DNA of 14,758 bases from an uncultured Bacteroidota bacterium (GTDB lineage Bacteria; Bacteroidota; Ignavibacteria; UBA10030; UBA8401), in the NCBI GenBank assembly GCA_937920105.1, contig CALETH010000032.1, positions 1-14,758 on the forward strand, written 5' to 3'. A program made the translations under genes and the position numbers. Shown piece by piece: positions 7,726 through 13,771 of the stretch (positions are counted from its first letter, which is position 1; each line of letters starts with the position of its first letter). A model generated the notes under the pieces. It was given only the letters and a program-made list of their open reading frames with translations, ran no database searches and had not been told where the DNA came from.

Positions 7726-7767
7726 AAAAACTAAATGTTAAAAACAAAGAACGAAAAACTAAGAACT
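7726..7767. repeat. Degenerate 14-bp tandem repeat upstream of pssA
   Basis: Three consecutive 14-base units start with AAAAAC: AAAAACTAAATGTT (7726-7739), AAAAACAAAGAACG (7740-7753) and AAAAACTAAGAACT (7754-7767). They end 5 bases before the pssA ATG and occupy the position of the leader and ribosome binding site. Confidence 0.6.
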
Positions 7768-7772
7768 AAATT

Positions 7773-8540
7773 ATGAAAATTACTCGTGCTGTAGTTCCAA
7801 GTTTATTTACCGTTCTTAATATGTTTTGCGGATTTCTTTCCATTGTACAATCCAGCGAAGGAAAATTTACCAACGCATGTTGGTTTATTGTTTTAGCCGG
7901 GGTGTTTGATTCTCTTGATGGATTTATGGCGCGACTCACAAAATCTTCGAGTCAATTTGGAGTAGAAATAGATTCTCTTTCTGATGTTGTTTCTTTTGGA
8001 ACGGCTCCTGCATTTTTAGTTTATAAATTATCCTTATTTCAATTAGAAGGTTTTGGATTAATTATTAGTTCACTATTAGCGTTGTTAGGTGGTATTCGGC
8101 TTGCACGTTTTAATATTCAGTTAGTTGGTTTTGATAAAAATTATTTTGTTGGCTTACCAATTCCTGCAAGTGCTATCACCATAATTTCATTTGTATTATT
8201 TTTTTATGATGAAAAAAGTGGAGCGTTTTTATATTCGTTTGCACCAACAATACTTCCATTTCTTACGGTGATAGTTTCATTGTTGATGGTGAGTAAAGTA
8301 AAGTACGATACACTTCCAAAATTTTCTAAAAAAGAATTTCAACAACATCCAATTCGTACAATTTCTGCATTATTTGCTGCATTGTTAATTATTTTTACAA
8401 AAGGAAATGCAATATTTTTTGTGTGTTTGGCGTTTATTCTTTTTGGTTTAATAAAATATGTTTATGAATTTTTTCAAAATCATTTTCATCATAATTCTAA
8501 AACAGAAGATACTGAAGAAGTTGCAAATTACGATGTATAG
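7773..8540 (+). CDS. pssA: CDP-diacylglycerol--serine O-phosphatidyltransferase
   Basis: PssA joins serine to CDP-diacylglycerol, making phosphatidylserine in the cytoplasmic membrane; the neighbouring psd product then decarboxylates it. The CDP-alcohol phosphotransferase signature D-x2-DG-x2-AR-x8-G-x3-D-x3-D is complete: D46, D49-G50, A53-R54, G63, D67 and D71. It is followed by the FGTAPA block typical of PssA rather than PgsA. Six to eight hydrophobic helices span the rest, and the last 25 residues are hydrophilic. Length (255 residues) is normal for this subclass. The leader is a 14-bp degenerate tandem repeat with no clear Shine-Dalgarno sequence. purS begins 12 bases after the stop, so the purine genes may be co-transcribed despite the unrelated pathway. 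Confidence 0.95.
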   Translation: MKITRAVVPSLFTVLNMFCGFLSIVQSSEGKFTNACWFIVLAGVFDSLDGFMARLTKSSSQFGVEIDSLSDVVSFGTAPAFLVYKLSLFQLEGFGLIISSLLALLGGIRLARFNIQLVGFDKNYFVGLPIPASAITIISFVLFFYDEKSGAFLYSFAPTILPFLTVIVSLLMVSKVKYDTLPKFSKKEFQQHPIRTISALFAALLIIFTKGNAIFFVCLAFILFGLIKYVYEFFQNHFHHNSKTEDTEEVANYDV

Positions 8541-8552
8541 AGAAAGAAATGT

Positions 8553-8801
8553 ATGTTTAAAGTAGAAGTCATTGTTACATTACGAACATCAATTTTAGAC
8601 CCGCAAGGAAAAACGGTAGAACATGCAATGCATTCATTAAGAATGAATACTATAAATAATGTTCGTGTAGGAAAAGTTTTTCATTGTACGATAAATACGT
8701 CTTCTTATGACGAAGCAAAAAAGAGTGTAGAAGAAGCATGTAAAAAAGTTTTCACCAATCCTGTAATGGAAGACTATAGTTATAAAATAGAAAAAATGTG
8801 A
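8553..8801 (+). CDS. purS: Phosphoribosylformylglycinamidine synthase subunit PurS
   Basis: PurS is the small structural subunit that links PurL and PurQ in FGAM synthase, the fourth step of de novo purine synthesis. The 82-residue sequence fits: a beta strand KVEVIVTLR, the family block ILDPQGKTVEHAMHSL (13-28), NNVRVGKVF with alternating hydrophobics, EEACKKVFTNPVMEDYSYKI (58-77) and nothing else. The presence of separate PurS and PurQ means PurL elsewhere is the short form, not the large fused enzyme of gammaproteobacteria. purQ follows after 70 bases; purL is not in the window. The stop is followed two bases later by a strong palindrome (8804-8836). Confidence 0.95.
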   Translation: MFKVEVIVTLRTSILDPQGKTVEHAMHSLRMNTINNVRVGKVFHCTINTSSYDEAKKSVEEACKKVFTNPVMEDYSYKIEKM

Positions 8802-8803
8802 GA

Positions 8804-8836
8804 AACCCTGCCAGAGTTTTAAACTTTGGCAGGGTT
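8804..8836. repeat. 33-bp palindrome between purS and purQ
   Basis: AACCCTGCCA (8804-8813) pairs perfectly with TGGCAGGGTT (8827-8836). The inner GAGTTT and AAACTT continue the stem around a single central T at 8820, with one G-T pair, giving 16 pairs in total. No T tract follows, so it is not a standard terminator. It may adjust purS/purQ expression, or be a dispersed repeat related to 9880-9910 and 13724-13756. Confidence 0.8.
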
Positions 8837-8871
8837 GTTATAGTACTTTAAAAATTTGAAATTTTATTTTC

Positions 8872-9564
8872 ATGTCCAAAATAAAATTTGGTATAGTAGT
8901 ATTTCCCGGTTCTAATTGTGATGCTGATGCTTATAATGCAATTATTAATGATATGCAGCAAGAAGCAGTGTATCTTTGGCATAAAGAGACATCGTTACAA
9001 AATTCTGATGTGATAATTTTACCGGGCGGATTTTCTTATGGAGATTATTTGCGAACTGGTGCAATTGCAAAATTTTCTTCTATTATGAATGAGGTAATTC
9101 GATTTGCAAAAAGTGGTGGAACGGTGCTCGGTATTTGTAATGGATTTCAAATTTTATTAGAAACGGGCTTACTTCCTGGAGCAATGCTTCGTAATACATC
9201 GTTGCAGTTTAGTTGTAAATTTGTCCATCTTAAAGTGGAAAATACCAATACACGATTTTCTTCAACGTGTTCGCACAACGAAATTCTCAAAATTCCTATT
9301 GCTCACGGAGAAGGAAATTATTATACTGATACAGCAACATTGCAAGAATTAGAAGAACATCAACAAATCCTTTTTCGTTATTGTGATAGTCACGGAGAAG
9401 TAAATGAAGAAAGTAATCCTAATGGTTCATTGTTAAATATTGCCGGAATTATAAATAAAGAAGGAAATATTTTGGGGATGATGCCTCATCCCGAACGAAC
9501 AACAAATGAAGAACTTGGTTCGACAGATGGGAAAAAAATATTTTTATCACTTATAGAAACATAG
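8872..9564 (+). CDS. purQ: Phosphoribosylformylglycinamidine synthase subunit PurQ (glutaminase)
   Basis: PurQ is the class I glutamine amidotransferase subunit of FGAM synthase; it releases ammonia from glutamine for PurL. The nucleophile elbow GICNGFQ holds C89, and MMPHPERTTNEELGSTDG (203-220) supplies the other triad members, H206 and E208. FPGSNCDADAYNA near the start and LPGGFSYGDYLRTGA (50-64) are characteristic PurQ blocks, and AHGEGNYY (about 143-150) is also conserved. At 230 residues it is full length. It follows purS with a 70-bp gap containing a 33-bp palindrome. tatA begins 36 bases downstream, with its own good ribosome binding site. Confidence 0.96.
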   Translation: MSKIKFGIVVFPGSNCDADAYNAIINDMQQEAVYLWHKETSLQNSDVIILPGGFSYGDYLRTGAIAKFSSIMNEVIRFAKSGGTVLGICNGFQILLETGLLPGAMLRNTSLQFSCKFVHLKVENTNTRFSSTCSHNEILKIPIAHGEGNYYTDTATLQELEEHQQILFRYCDSHGEVNEESNPNGSLLNIAGIINKEGNILGMMPHPERTTNEELGSTDGKKIFLSLIET

Positions 9565-9600
9565 TTTTACATTAACTTAATTAAAGAATAGGAGAGAGTT

Positions 9601-9795
9601 ATGGGTAGCCTAGGTCCGATGGAGATAATACTTATCGTTTTAGTCGTTCTTATTTTTTTTGGAGCAAAAAAAATTCCTGAACTTGCACAAGGATTAGGAA
9701 AAGGAATTAAAGAATTTCGTAAAGGAATGAAAGACGTTCAAGAAGAAATTACGAATCCTGCAAAAGAAGAAAAAAGAGACGAAACTAAAAAATAA
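9601..9795 (+). CDS. tatA: Sec-independent protein translocase TatA/TatE
   Basis: TatA polymerises to form the pore through which folded twin-arginine substrates cross the cytoplasmic membrane. The 64-residue protein has the standard layout: a short periplasmic N-terminus with E8, one transmembrane helix (about 8-20), the hinge F20-G21, then an amphipathic helix KKIPELAQGLGKGIKEFRKGM (23-43) and a charged K/E-rich tail. AGGAGAGAGTT immediately upstream is a strong ribosome binding site by local standards. tatB and tatC are not in the window. A hairpin with a T tract at 9813-9845 probably ends the transcript. TatA and TatE cannot be separated on sequence this short. Confidence 0.93.
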   Translation: MGSLGPMEIILIVLVVLIFFGAKKIPELAQGLGKGIKEFRKGMKDVQEEITNPAKEEKRDETKK

Positions 9796-9812
9796 TTATG
9801 TAGTAAAAATTC

Positions 9813-9845
9813 AATGTATTCCCGCGAAAGCGGGAATACATTTTT
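9813..9845 (+). terminator. GAAA-tetraloop hairpin terminator after tatA
   Basis: AATGTATTCCCGC (9813-9825), loop GAAA (9826-9829) and GCGGGAATACATT (9830-9842) give a perfect 13-bp stem running into a T tract (9841-9845), 18 bases after the tatA stop. The stem core is a variant of the repeat at 6432-6451, so this may be a dispersed repeat used as a terminator. Confidence 0.7.
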
Positions 9846-9879
9846 AAATATTAAATTAAAGTAGACGGTTTTTGTTGGA

Positions 9880-9910
9880 GACCTCACAGGTTTTTAAAAC
9901 CTGTGAGGTC
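9880..9910. repeat. 31-bp perfect palindrome upstream of gatA
   Basis: GACCTCACAGGTTTT (9880-9894) and AAAACCTGTGAGGTC (9896-9910) are exact reverse complements around one central T. ATTG follows, with no T tract. It lies 55 bases before the gatA ATG, so it is probably within the gatA leader if transcription starts upstream. Confidence 0.85.
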
Positions 9911-9965
9911 ATTGCTGATAAAAATTTAAACCTTATCATTTCATCATAAATTATCATAGTTTTAA

Positions 9966-11348
9966 ATGTCCTCCACACTAGAAACTTGCGAACAAAAAGT
10001 TCACCATCATCTTTCCATCATACAAAAGCGAAAAAATCTCAACGCATTTTTACACACCTTTGAAGAAGAGGCACTTCAACAAGCCCGCAGTATCGATAAA
10101 AAAATTCAAGAAGGAAAAGCCGGTTCACTGTCAGGAATGGTGATTGCAATAAAAGATGTTATTGCAATGAAAGGAAAGCTATTAACCTGTGGTTCAAAAA
10201 TTTTACAAAATTTTGAATCACTGTACGATGCAACGGTAATAGAAAAACTTCGCAATGCGGATGCAATCTTTATCGGAAAAACCAATATGGATGAATTTGC
10301 AATGGGTTCTTCCAATGAAAATTCCGCGTATGGCTCAGTAAAAAACCCAATAGATGAAGCACGAGTTCCCGGTGGCTCAAGCGGTGGTTCAGCAGTTGCC
10401 GTTGCAGCAGATATGGCAGCAACATCATTAGGAACAGATACTGGTGGTTCAATACGTCAGCCAGCAGGTTTGTGTGGTGTTGCCGGATTAAAACCGACCT
10501 ACGGAAGAGTTTCTCGTTACGGACTTGTTGCGTATGCTTCTTCGTTTGACCAAATTGGACCGTTTGCGAAAAATTGTAAAGATATTGCTCGTGTTCTTCA
10601 AGTTATTGCAGGACATGATGAAAAAGATTCTACATCAGCAAAAATTCCTGTACCAAATTATCTTTCTGCAATGAATCGCAATGTAAAGGGATTAAAAATC
10701 GGATTGCCAAAAGAATATTTTAATGATGCATTAAATTCAGAAGTAAAAAATGCAATAGAAAAATCTATTGAAACGTTAAAGCAAAACGGAGCAGAGATAA
10801 TTTGGGTTTCACTTCCACATTCGGATTATACAATTGCAACATATTACATTTTAGCAACTGCAGAAGCGTCCTCTAATCTTGCCCGATATGATGGTGCGAG
10901 ATATGGATATAGAAGTCCCAATGTCAAAACACTTTCCGAAATGTACACAAAATCTCGCAGTGAAAGATTTGGTGCAGAAGTAAAACGTCGCATTATGTTG
11001 GGAACATATGTGCTTTCTTCCGGATATTATGATGCCTACTACAAAAAAGCACAAAAGGTGAGAAGATTAATTCAAAAAGATTTTTTTGATGCGTTTGAAA
11101 AGGTTGATTGTATTCTTACACCATCCTCGCCAACAACAGCGTTCAAACTTGGAGAAAAAGTTGAAGACCCAATGCAAATGTATTTGAGTGATATTTATAC
11201 TGTTTCTGCAAATCTTGCAGGAATTCCCGGATTAGTTATTCCCGTAGGAAAAGATAGCAACAATCTTCCTATTGGATTACAACTTCTCGGAAAACAATTT
11301 GATGAAGCAACACTTTTGCGTATTGGAGATTTTTTAGAATCTGTTTAA
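9966..11348 (+). CDS. gatA: Aspartyl/glutamyl-tRNA amidotransferase subunit A
   Basis: GatA is the amidase of the GatCAB complex, which converts Glu-tRNA(Gln) or Asp-tRNA(Asn) to the amidated form. The amidase catalytic triad is visible: K63 in AIKDV, S138 in GGSSGGS (136-142) and the nucleophile S162 in TGGSIRQP (159-166). The spacings of 75 and 24 residues equal those of characterised GatA enzymes. NMDEFAMGSSNENSAYG (106-122) and GLKPTYGRVSRYG are GatA-specific blocks that separate it from general amidases. Length (460 residues) is slightly short but complete at both ends. gatB and gatC are not adjacent, so the complex is encoded in scattered loci here. No clear Shine-Dalgarno sequence precedes the ATG; a 31-bp palindrome lies in its leader. 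Confidence 0.95.
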   Translation: MSSTLETCEQKVHHHLSIIQKRKNLNAFLHTFEEEALQQARSIDKKIQEGKAGSLSGMVIAIKDVIAMKGKLLTCGSKILQNFESLYDATVIEKLRNADAIFIGKTNMDEFAMGSSNENSAYGSVKNPIDEARVPGGSSGGSAVAVAADMAATSLGTDTGGSIRQPAGLCGVAGLKPTYGRVSRYGLVAYASSFDQIGPFAKNCKDIARVLQVIAGHDEKDSTSAKIPVPNYLSAMNRNVKGLKIGLPKEYFNDALNSEVKNAIEKSIETLKQNGAEIIWVSLPHSDYTIATYYILATAEASSNLARYDGARYGYRSPNVKTLSEMYTKSRSERFGAEVKRRIMLGTYVLSSGYYDAYYKKAQKVRRLIQKDFFDAFEKVDCILTPSSPTTAFKLGEKVEDPMQMYLSDIYTVSANLAGIPGLVIPVGKDSNNLPIGLQLLGKQFDEATLLRIGDFLESV

Positions 11349-11398
11349 ACTATGATGAAATGATTTTTATGATAACAACTCTGGCAGGATTTTAAATC

Positions 11399-11565
11399 AT
11401 AAGTGTTCGGAAGATTATTAACAATTTCCCCTCCTATTTATAGGAGGGGAAAAAGGGGTGGTCACTAAAGGCAACAACGACCACCCTTGTATTCCCTCCT
11501 ACAAGGAGGGAAAATATTCTCTCTAAGAAATACCTAATACATTAACTCTTCCGAACAGTAGTGTC
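11399..11565. mobile_element. Candidate MITE-like insertion with terminal inverted repeats
   Basis: The 167 bases between the direct TTTAAATC copies have near-terminal inverted repeats TGTTCGGAAGA (11404-11414) and TCTTCCGAACA (11547-11557), exact over 11 bases. There is no coding capacity, and the centre is the three-stem repeat copy 1. The pattern (short, non-coding, inverted ends, flanking direct repeat) fits a miniature non-autonomous element. However, the outer 5-8 bases of the two ends do not match, so this is a hypothesis. Confidence 0.4.
11425..11514. repeat. Three-stem dispersed repeat, copy 1
   Basis: Three successive hairpins are visible. TTTCCCCTCCTA (11425-11436) pairs with TAGGAGGGGAAA (11441-11452) around TTTA. 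GGGTGGTC (11456-11463) pairs with GACCACCC (11479-11486). TTCCCTCCT (11492-11500) pairs with AGGAGGGAA (11504-11512) around ACA. The second copy is exactly 1100 bases downstream. Confidence 0.85.
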
Positions 11566-11624
11566 TTTAAATCCTGCCAGAGTTTGACAGTTGTAAAAGA
11601 AACAATAATATAAATTCAGAAACT

Positions 11625-12218
11625 ATGCACAACACATTACAACGCAATCTCTTTTTTGTAAAAGAAGCCTTACGGATTTTCAAGGCATCAAATAATTTCG
11701 ATGTTTTGGACCCGCAAACTCAACAAGTGTTAATGAATTGCCGTGAACCTAACTTAGGATTTTTTACCAAAATGTTGAGATTTACGGATTATAAAAGAAT
11801 GACTCCATTTGATATTATTATTACCACACCAAGTGGTGAAAAAATATTGCGAGTGAAAAGGGGAATTTCAATTTTTCTTTCTACCGTTGAAGTGTTTGAT
11901 GAAAATGATGTTTTAGTTGGAACATTCAAACAAAAATTTTTCTCCATTGGTGGAAGATTTGATATTTTGAATAAGGAAAATACAGTAGTTTGTTCCTTAA
12001 AAGGAAAGTGGACCAGTTGGGAATTCAAATTTATCAATCTCAATACGAATGAAGAATATGCTAAAGTAACAAAAAAATGGGCGGGAATTGGTAGAGAATT
12101 ATTTACGTCTGCGGATAATTATATATTAGAAATTGATGGAAAAGTTTCACCAACAAATCCCATAAGAGTTTTAATTCTCGCTGCAGTAATGTGTATTGAT
12201 ATGGTATTGAAAGAGTAA
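11625..12218 (+). CDS. Scramblase / LURP-one-related family protein
   Basis: A 197-residue protein with no signal peptide that matches my memory of the bacterial phospholipid scramblase-like (LURP-one-related, Tubby-like fold) family. The sequence is a series of short beta strands and ends with a hydrophobic helix. Recognisable blocks are REPNLG (40-45), LRFTDYKRMTPFDI (51-64), RVKRGISIFLS (76-86), FKQKFFSIGGRFDI (101-114), LKGKWTSWEFKF (125-136), VTKKWAGIGRELFTSADNY (148-166) and a C-terminal helix RVLILAAVMCIDMVL (181-195), as in scramblases. Bacterial members have no settled function; membrane association through the last helix is likely. It starts 40 bases after a split palindrome, and the small antitoxin-like gene follows after 19 bases, presumably on the same mRNA. 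Two copies of a three-stem repeat flank the pair. Confidence 0.82.
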   Translation: MHNTLQRNLFFVKEALRIFKASNNFDVLDPQTQQVLMNCREPNLGFFTKMLRFTDYKRMTPFDIIITTPSGEKILRVKRGISIFLSTVEVFDENDVLVGTFKQKFFSIGGRFDILNKENTVVCSLKGKWTSWEFKFINLNTNEEYAKVTKKWAGIGRELFTSADNYILEIDGKVSPTNPIRVLILAAVMCIDMVLKE

Positions 12219-12237
12219 TTGAGAAAGGAAAATAATA

Positions 12238-12468
12238 ATGTTGACAATAAATAATATTCTTAAAGAAATAAAAAATGTTCCTGTAAATAGATTGAATGAA
12301 GTGTATCAATTTGTGCATTCACTCACAACAGAAACTCACATCAAAGAAAAAAAGAAACAAAAAATTCTTTCTTATGCAGGATTATTTAGTGATATGAATA
12401 AGAAAGAATATTCCGATTTTCTTCATCAAATAAAAAAAAATAGGAAGACATTATTTACGAGATGCTGA
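12238..12468 (+). CDS. Small antitoxin-like protein (DUF2281-like N-terminus)
   Basis: A 76-residue hydrophilic protein with AAAGGAA as a ribosome binding site. The first 30 residues (ILKEIKNVPVNRLNEVYQFVHSL) resemble the N-terminal dimerising helices of DUF2281-type antitoxin-like proteins. The second half (ILSYAGLFSDMNKKEYSDFLHQIKKNRKTLF) resembles the toxin-binding tails found in similar small proteins that end near LF-x-R. No toxin gene follows, so it is an orphan or the partner has been lost. The end is odd: the TGA (12466-12468) lies inside a palindromic repeat (12462-12481), and a run of nine A (12432-12440) precedes it. The natural C-terminus may therefore have been changed by repeat insertion or slippage. 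Family assignment is tentative. Confidence 0.6.
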   Translation: MLTINNILKEIKNVPVNRLNEVYQFVHSLTTETHIKEKKKQKILSYAGLFSDMNKKEYSDFLHQIKKNRKTLFTRC

Positions 12469-12486
12469 TATTCGTCAGCATGACGA
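12461..12486. repeat. Short palindromic repeat overlapping the end of the antitoxin-like gene
   Basis: ATGCTGA (12462-12468) pairs with TCAGCAT (12475-12481) around TATTCG. A second, alternative hairpin CGTCA-GCA-TGACG lies at 12473-12485. The shape and bases recall the common dispersed ATGCTGA...TCAGCATGACG type of bacterial repeat. The left arm supplies the last codons and stop of the preceding gene. Confidence 0.65.
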
Positions 12487-12524
12487 ACATTAGTATCTTT
12501 ACATTTTTGCAAAAGTAGCGAAAA

Positions 12525-12615
12525 ATTCCCCTCCTATTTATAGGAGGGGATAAAGGGGAGGTCAGTAAATCCAAAAACGACCACCCTTTAATTCCCTCCT
12601 TGTAAGGAGGGAAAA
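12525..12615. repeat. Three-stem dispersed repeat, copy 2
   Basis: This aligns with copy 1 at a constant offset of 1100 bases, with 8 differences in the 75 bases from 11426/12526 onward, and a one-base length difference in the third loop. Stem 1 TCCCCTCCTA/TAGGAGGGGA and stem 3 TTCCCTCCT/AGGAGGGAA are intact. Stem 2 has GGGAGGTC instead of GGGTGGTC, leaving one mismatch with GACCACCC. It occupies the middle of the 252-bp gap before sucD. The rest of that gap is AT-rich, with a weak TTGTTA/TAACAA hairpin at 12631-12652, and no convincing promoter. Confidence 0.85.
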
Positions 12616-12720
12616 TTATTACAAAAAATCTTGTTAAATATTTTCTCTAACAAGGAAGTCAAAAATAACTATTCACAAATTGGATGAAATAATATTTATT
12701 CACTAAAAATAAAATAATTT

Positions 12721-13707
12721 ATGAGCGTACTCGTTAACAAAAAAACTAGACTTGTTGTACAAGGAATCACTGGAAGTGAAGGAACATTCCACACATCACA
12801 AATGCTTGCTTACGGAACAAACGTTGTTGCCGGTGTAACCCCGGGAAAAGGCGGAACATCTTATAAAGGAAATGAGAAAGACCAATTTCAGAGAGCAGTT
12901 TCAGTATTTAACACTGTTGCAGATGCAGTAAAAGAAGAAGGAGCAGATACATCAATTATTTTTGTTCCTGCCGCATTTGCCGCTGATGCCATTATGGAAG
13001 CCGCTGATGCCGGAATAAAACTCGTCATTTGTATCACCGAAGGAATTCCTGTAAAAGATATGGTTCCCGTGTATGAATACATCAAACAAAAAGGCTCTCG
13101 CCTTATCGGACCAAACTGTCCCGGAATCATAACACCAGGCGAATGTAAAATCGGAATTATGCCCGGTTTTATTCACAAACCAGGAAGAGTTGGACTTGTT
13201 TCTCGCAGTGGAACTCTCACCTATGAAGCAGTGTGGCAACTCACCGAGCGTGGTATCGGACAATCTACCTGTATTGGAATTGGTGGAGACCCAATTATTG
13301 GAACACGGTTTATTGATGCTGTAAAACTCTTTAACGAAGACCCGAAAACCGATGCTATTATTATGATTGGAGAAATTGGTGGAAGTGCAGAAGAGGAAGC
13401 AGCAGAGTACATTAAAAAGAATGTGAAGAAACCAGTGGTTGGCTTTATTGCTGGACGTACTGCTCCTCCAGGACGCAGAATGGGACACGCCGGTGCAATT
13501 ATTTCCGGAGGAAAGGGAACAGCAGCAGAAAAAATGAAAACCATGCAAGAATGTGGAATTATCGTTTGCGAATCTCCGGCACTTCTTGGTGAAACCATGA
13601 AAAATGCCTTAGAGAAAAAATATAAAGCAACATCTTCAACAAAAAAATCGACAAAGAAAAAAACAGTAAAAGCAAAAAAATCTTCTGTGAAGAAAAAGAA
13701 AAAATAA
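12721..13707 (+). CDS. sucD: Succinate--CoA ligase (ADP/GDP-forming) subunit alpha with lysine-rich tail
   Basis: The alpha subunit of succinyl-CoA synthetase carries the phosphohistidine that couples succinyl-CoA hydrolysis to ADP or GDP phosphorylation in the TCA cycle. QGITGSEGTFHT (14-25) is the CoA-binding glycine loop, PNCPGIITPG (131-140) and GLVSRSGTLTYE (158-169) are family signatures, and GRRMGHAGAI (251-260) contains the active-site H256. The enzyme core ends near residue 300, about the normal length of 290. It is followed by an extra tail of 28 residues, of which 14 are lysine and most others S or T, ending in KKKKK. Such a tail is not part of the known fold. sucC is not adjacent. 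A 16-bp-arm palindrome follows the stop. Confidence 0.96.
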   Translation: MSVLVNKKTRLVVQGITGSEGTFHTSQMLAYGTNVVAGVTPGKGGTSYKGNEKDQFQRAVSVFNTVADAVKEEGADTSIIFVPAAFAADAIMEAADAGIKLVICITEGIPVKDMVPVYEYIKQKGSRLIGPNCPGIITPGECKIGIMPGFIHKPGRVGLVSRSGTLTYEAVWQLTERGIGQSTCIGIGGDPIIGTRFIDAVKLFNEDPKTDAIIMIGEIGGSAEEEAAEYIKKNVKKPVVGFIAGRTAPPGRRMGHAGAIISGGKGTAAEKMKTMQECGIIVCESPALLGETMKNALEKKYKATSSTKKSTKKKTVKAKKSSVKKKKK

Positions 13708-13723
13708 AAAATGGCTTGAGTTT

Positions 13724-13756
13724 AGACTTGTCAAGTTTTTAAAACTTGACAAGTCT
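13724..13756. repeat. 33-bp perfect palindrome between sucD and the ABC permease gene
   Basis: AGACTTGTCAAGTTTT (13724-13739) and AAAACTTGACAAGTCT (13741-13756) are exact reverse complements around one central T. TTTA follows, so a weak terminator for sucD is possible, but the T tract is short. It ends 15 bases before the ATG of the next gene, so it would also lie over that gene's ribosome binding region. Confidence 0.85.
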
Positions 13757-13771
13757 TTTAATGAAATCGCT

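Larger units (their letters stand above)
11377..11584. repeat. Palindrome split by an apparent 167-bp insertion
   Basis: AACTCTGGCAGGATTT (11377-11392) and AAATCCTGCCAGAGTT (11569-11584) are exact 16-bp inverted repeats. Together with a single central T they would form a palindrome of the same design as those at 8804 and 13724. The copies of TTTAAATC at 11391-11398 and 11566-11573 flank the intervening DNA as an 8-bp direct repeat. This accounts for most of the 276-bp gap between gatA and the scramblase-like gene. Confidence 0.75.

Noticed and set aside
9880..9910. Intrinsic terminator for tatA at the second palindrome
   Set aside because: No T tract follows it; the hairpin at 9813-9845 is the better terminator.
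11399..11565. CRISPR array or toxin-antitoxin RNA in the repeat-rich gap
   Set aside because: The repeats are inverted and nested, not evenly spaced direct repeats with unique spacers.
11425..12615. Composite transposon bounded by the two three-stem repeats
   Set aside because: No transposase gene lies between or beside them, and copy 2 lacks the TGTTCGGAAGA ends and direct repeats seen around copy 1.
12952..13598. Long minus-strand frames (198 and 125 codons) opposite sucD
   Set aside because: They are antisense shadows of the well-supported sucD frame, with Cys/Ser/Asn-rich or Pro/Ile-rich composition and no recognisable motif.
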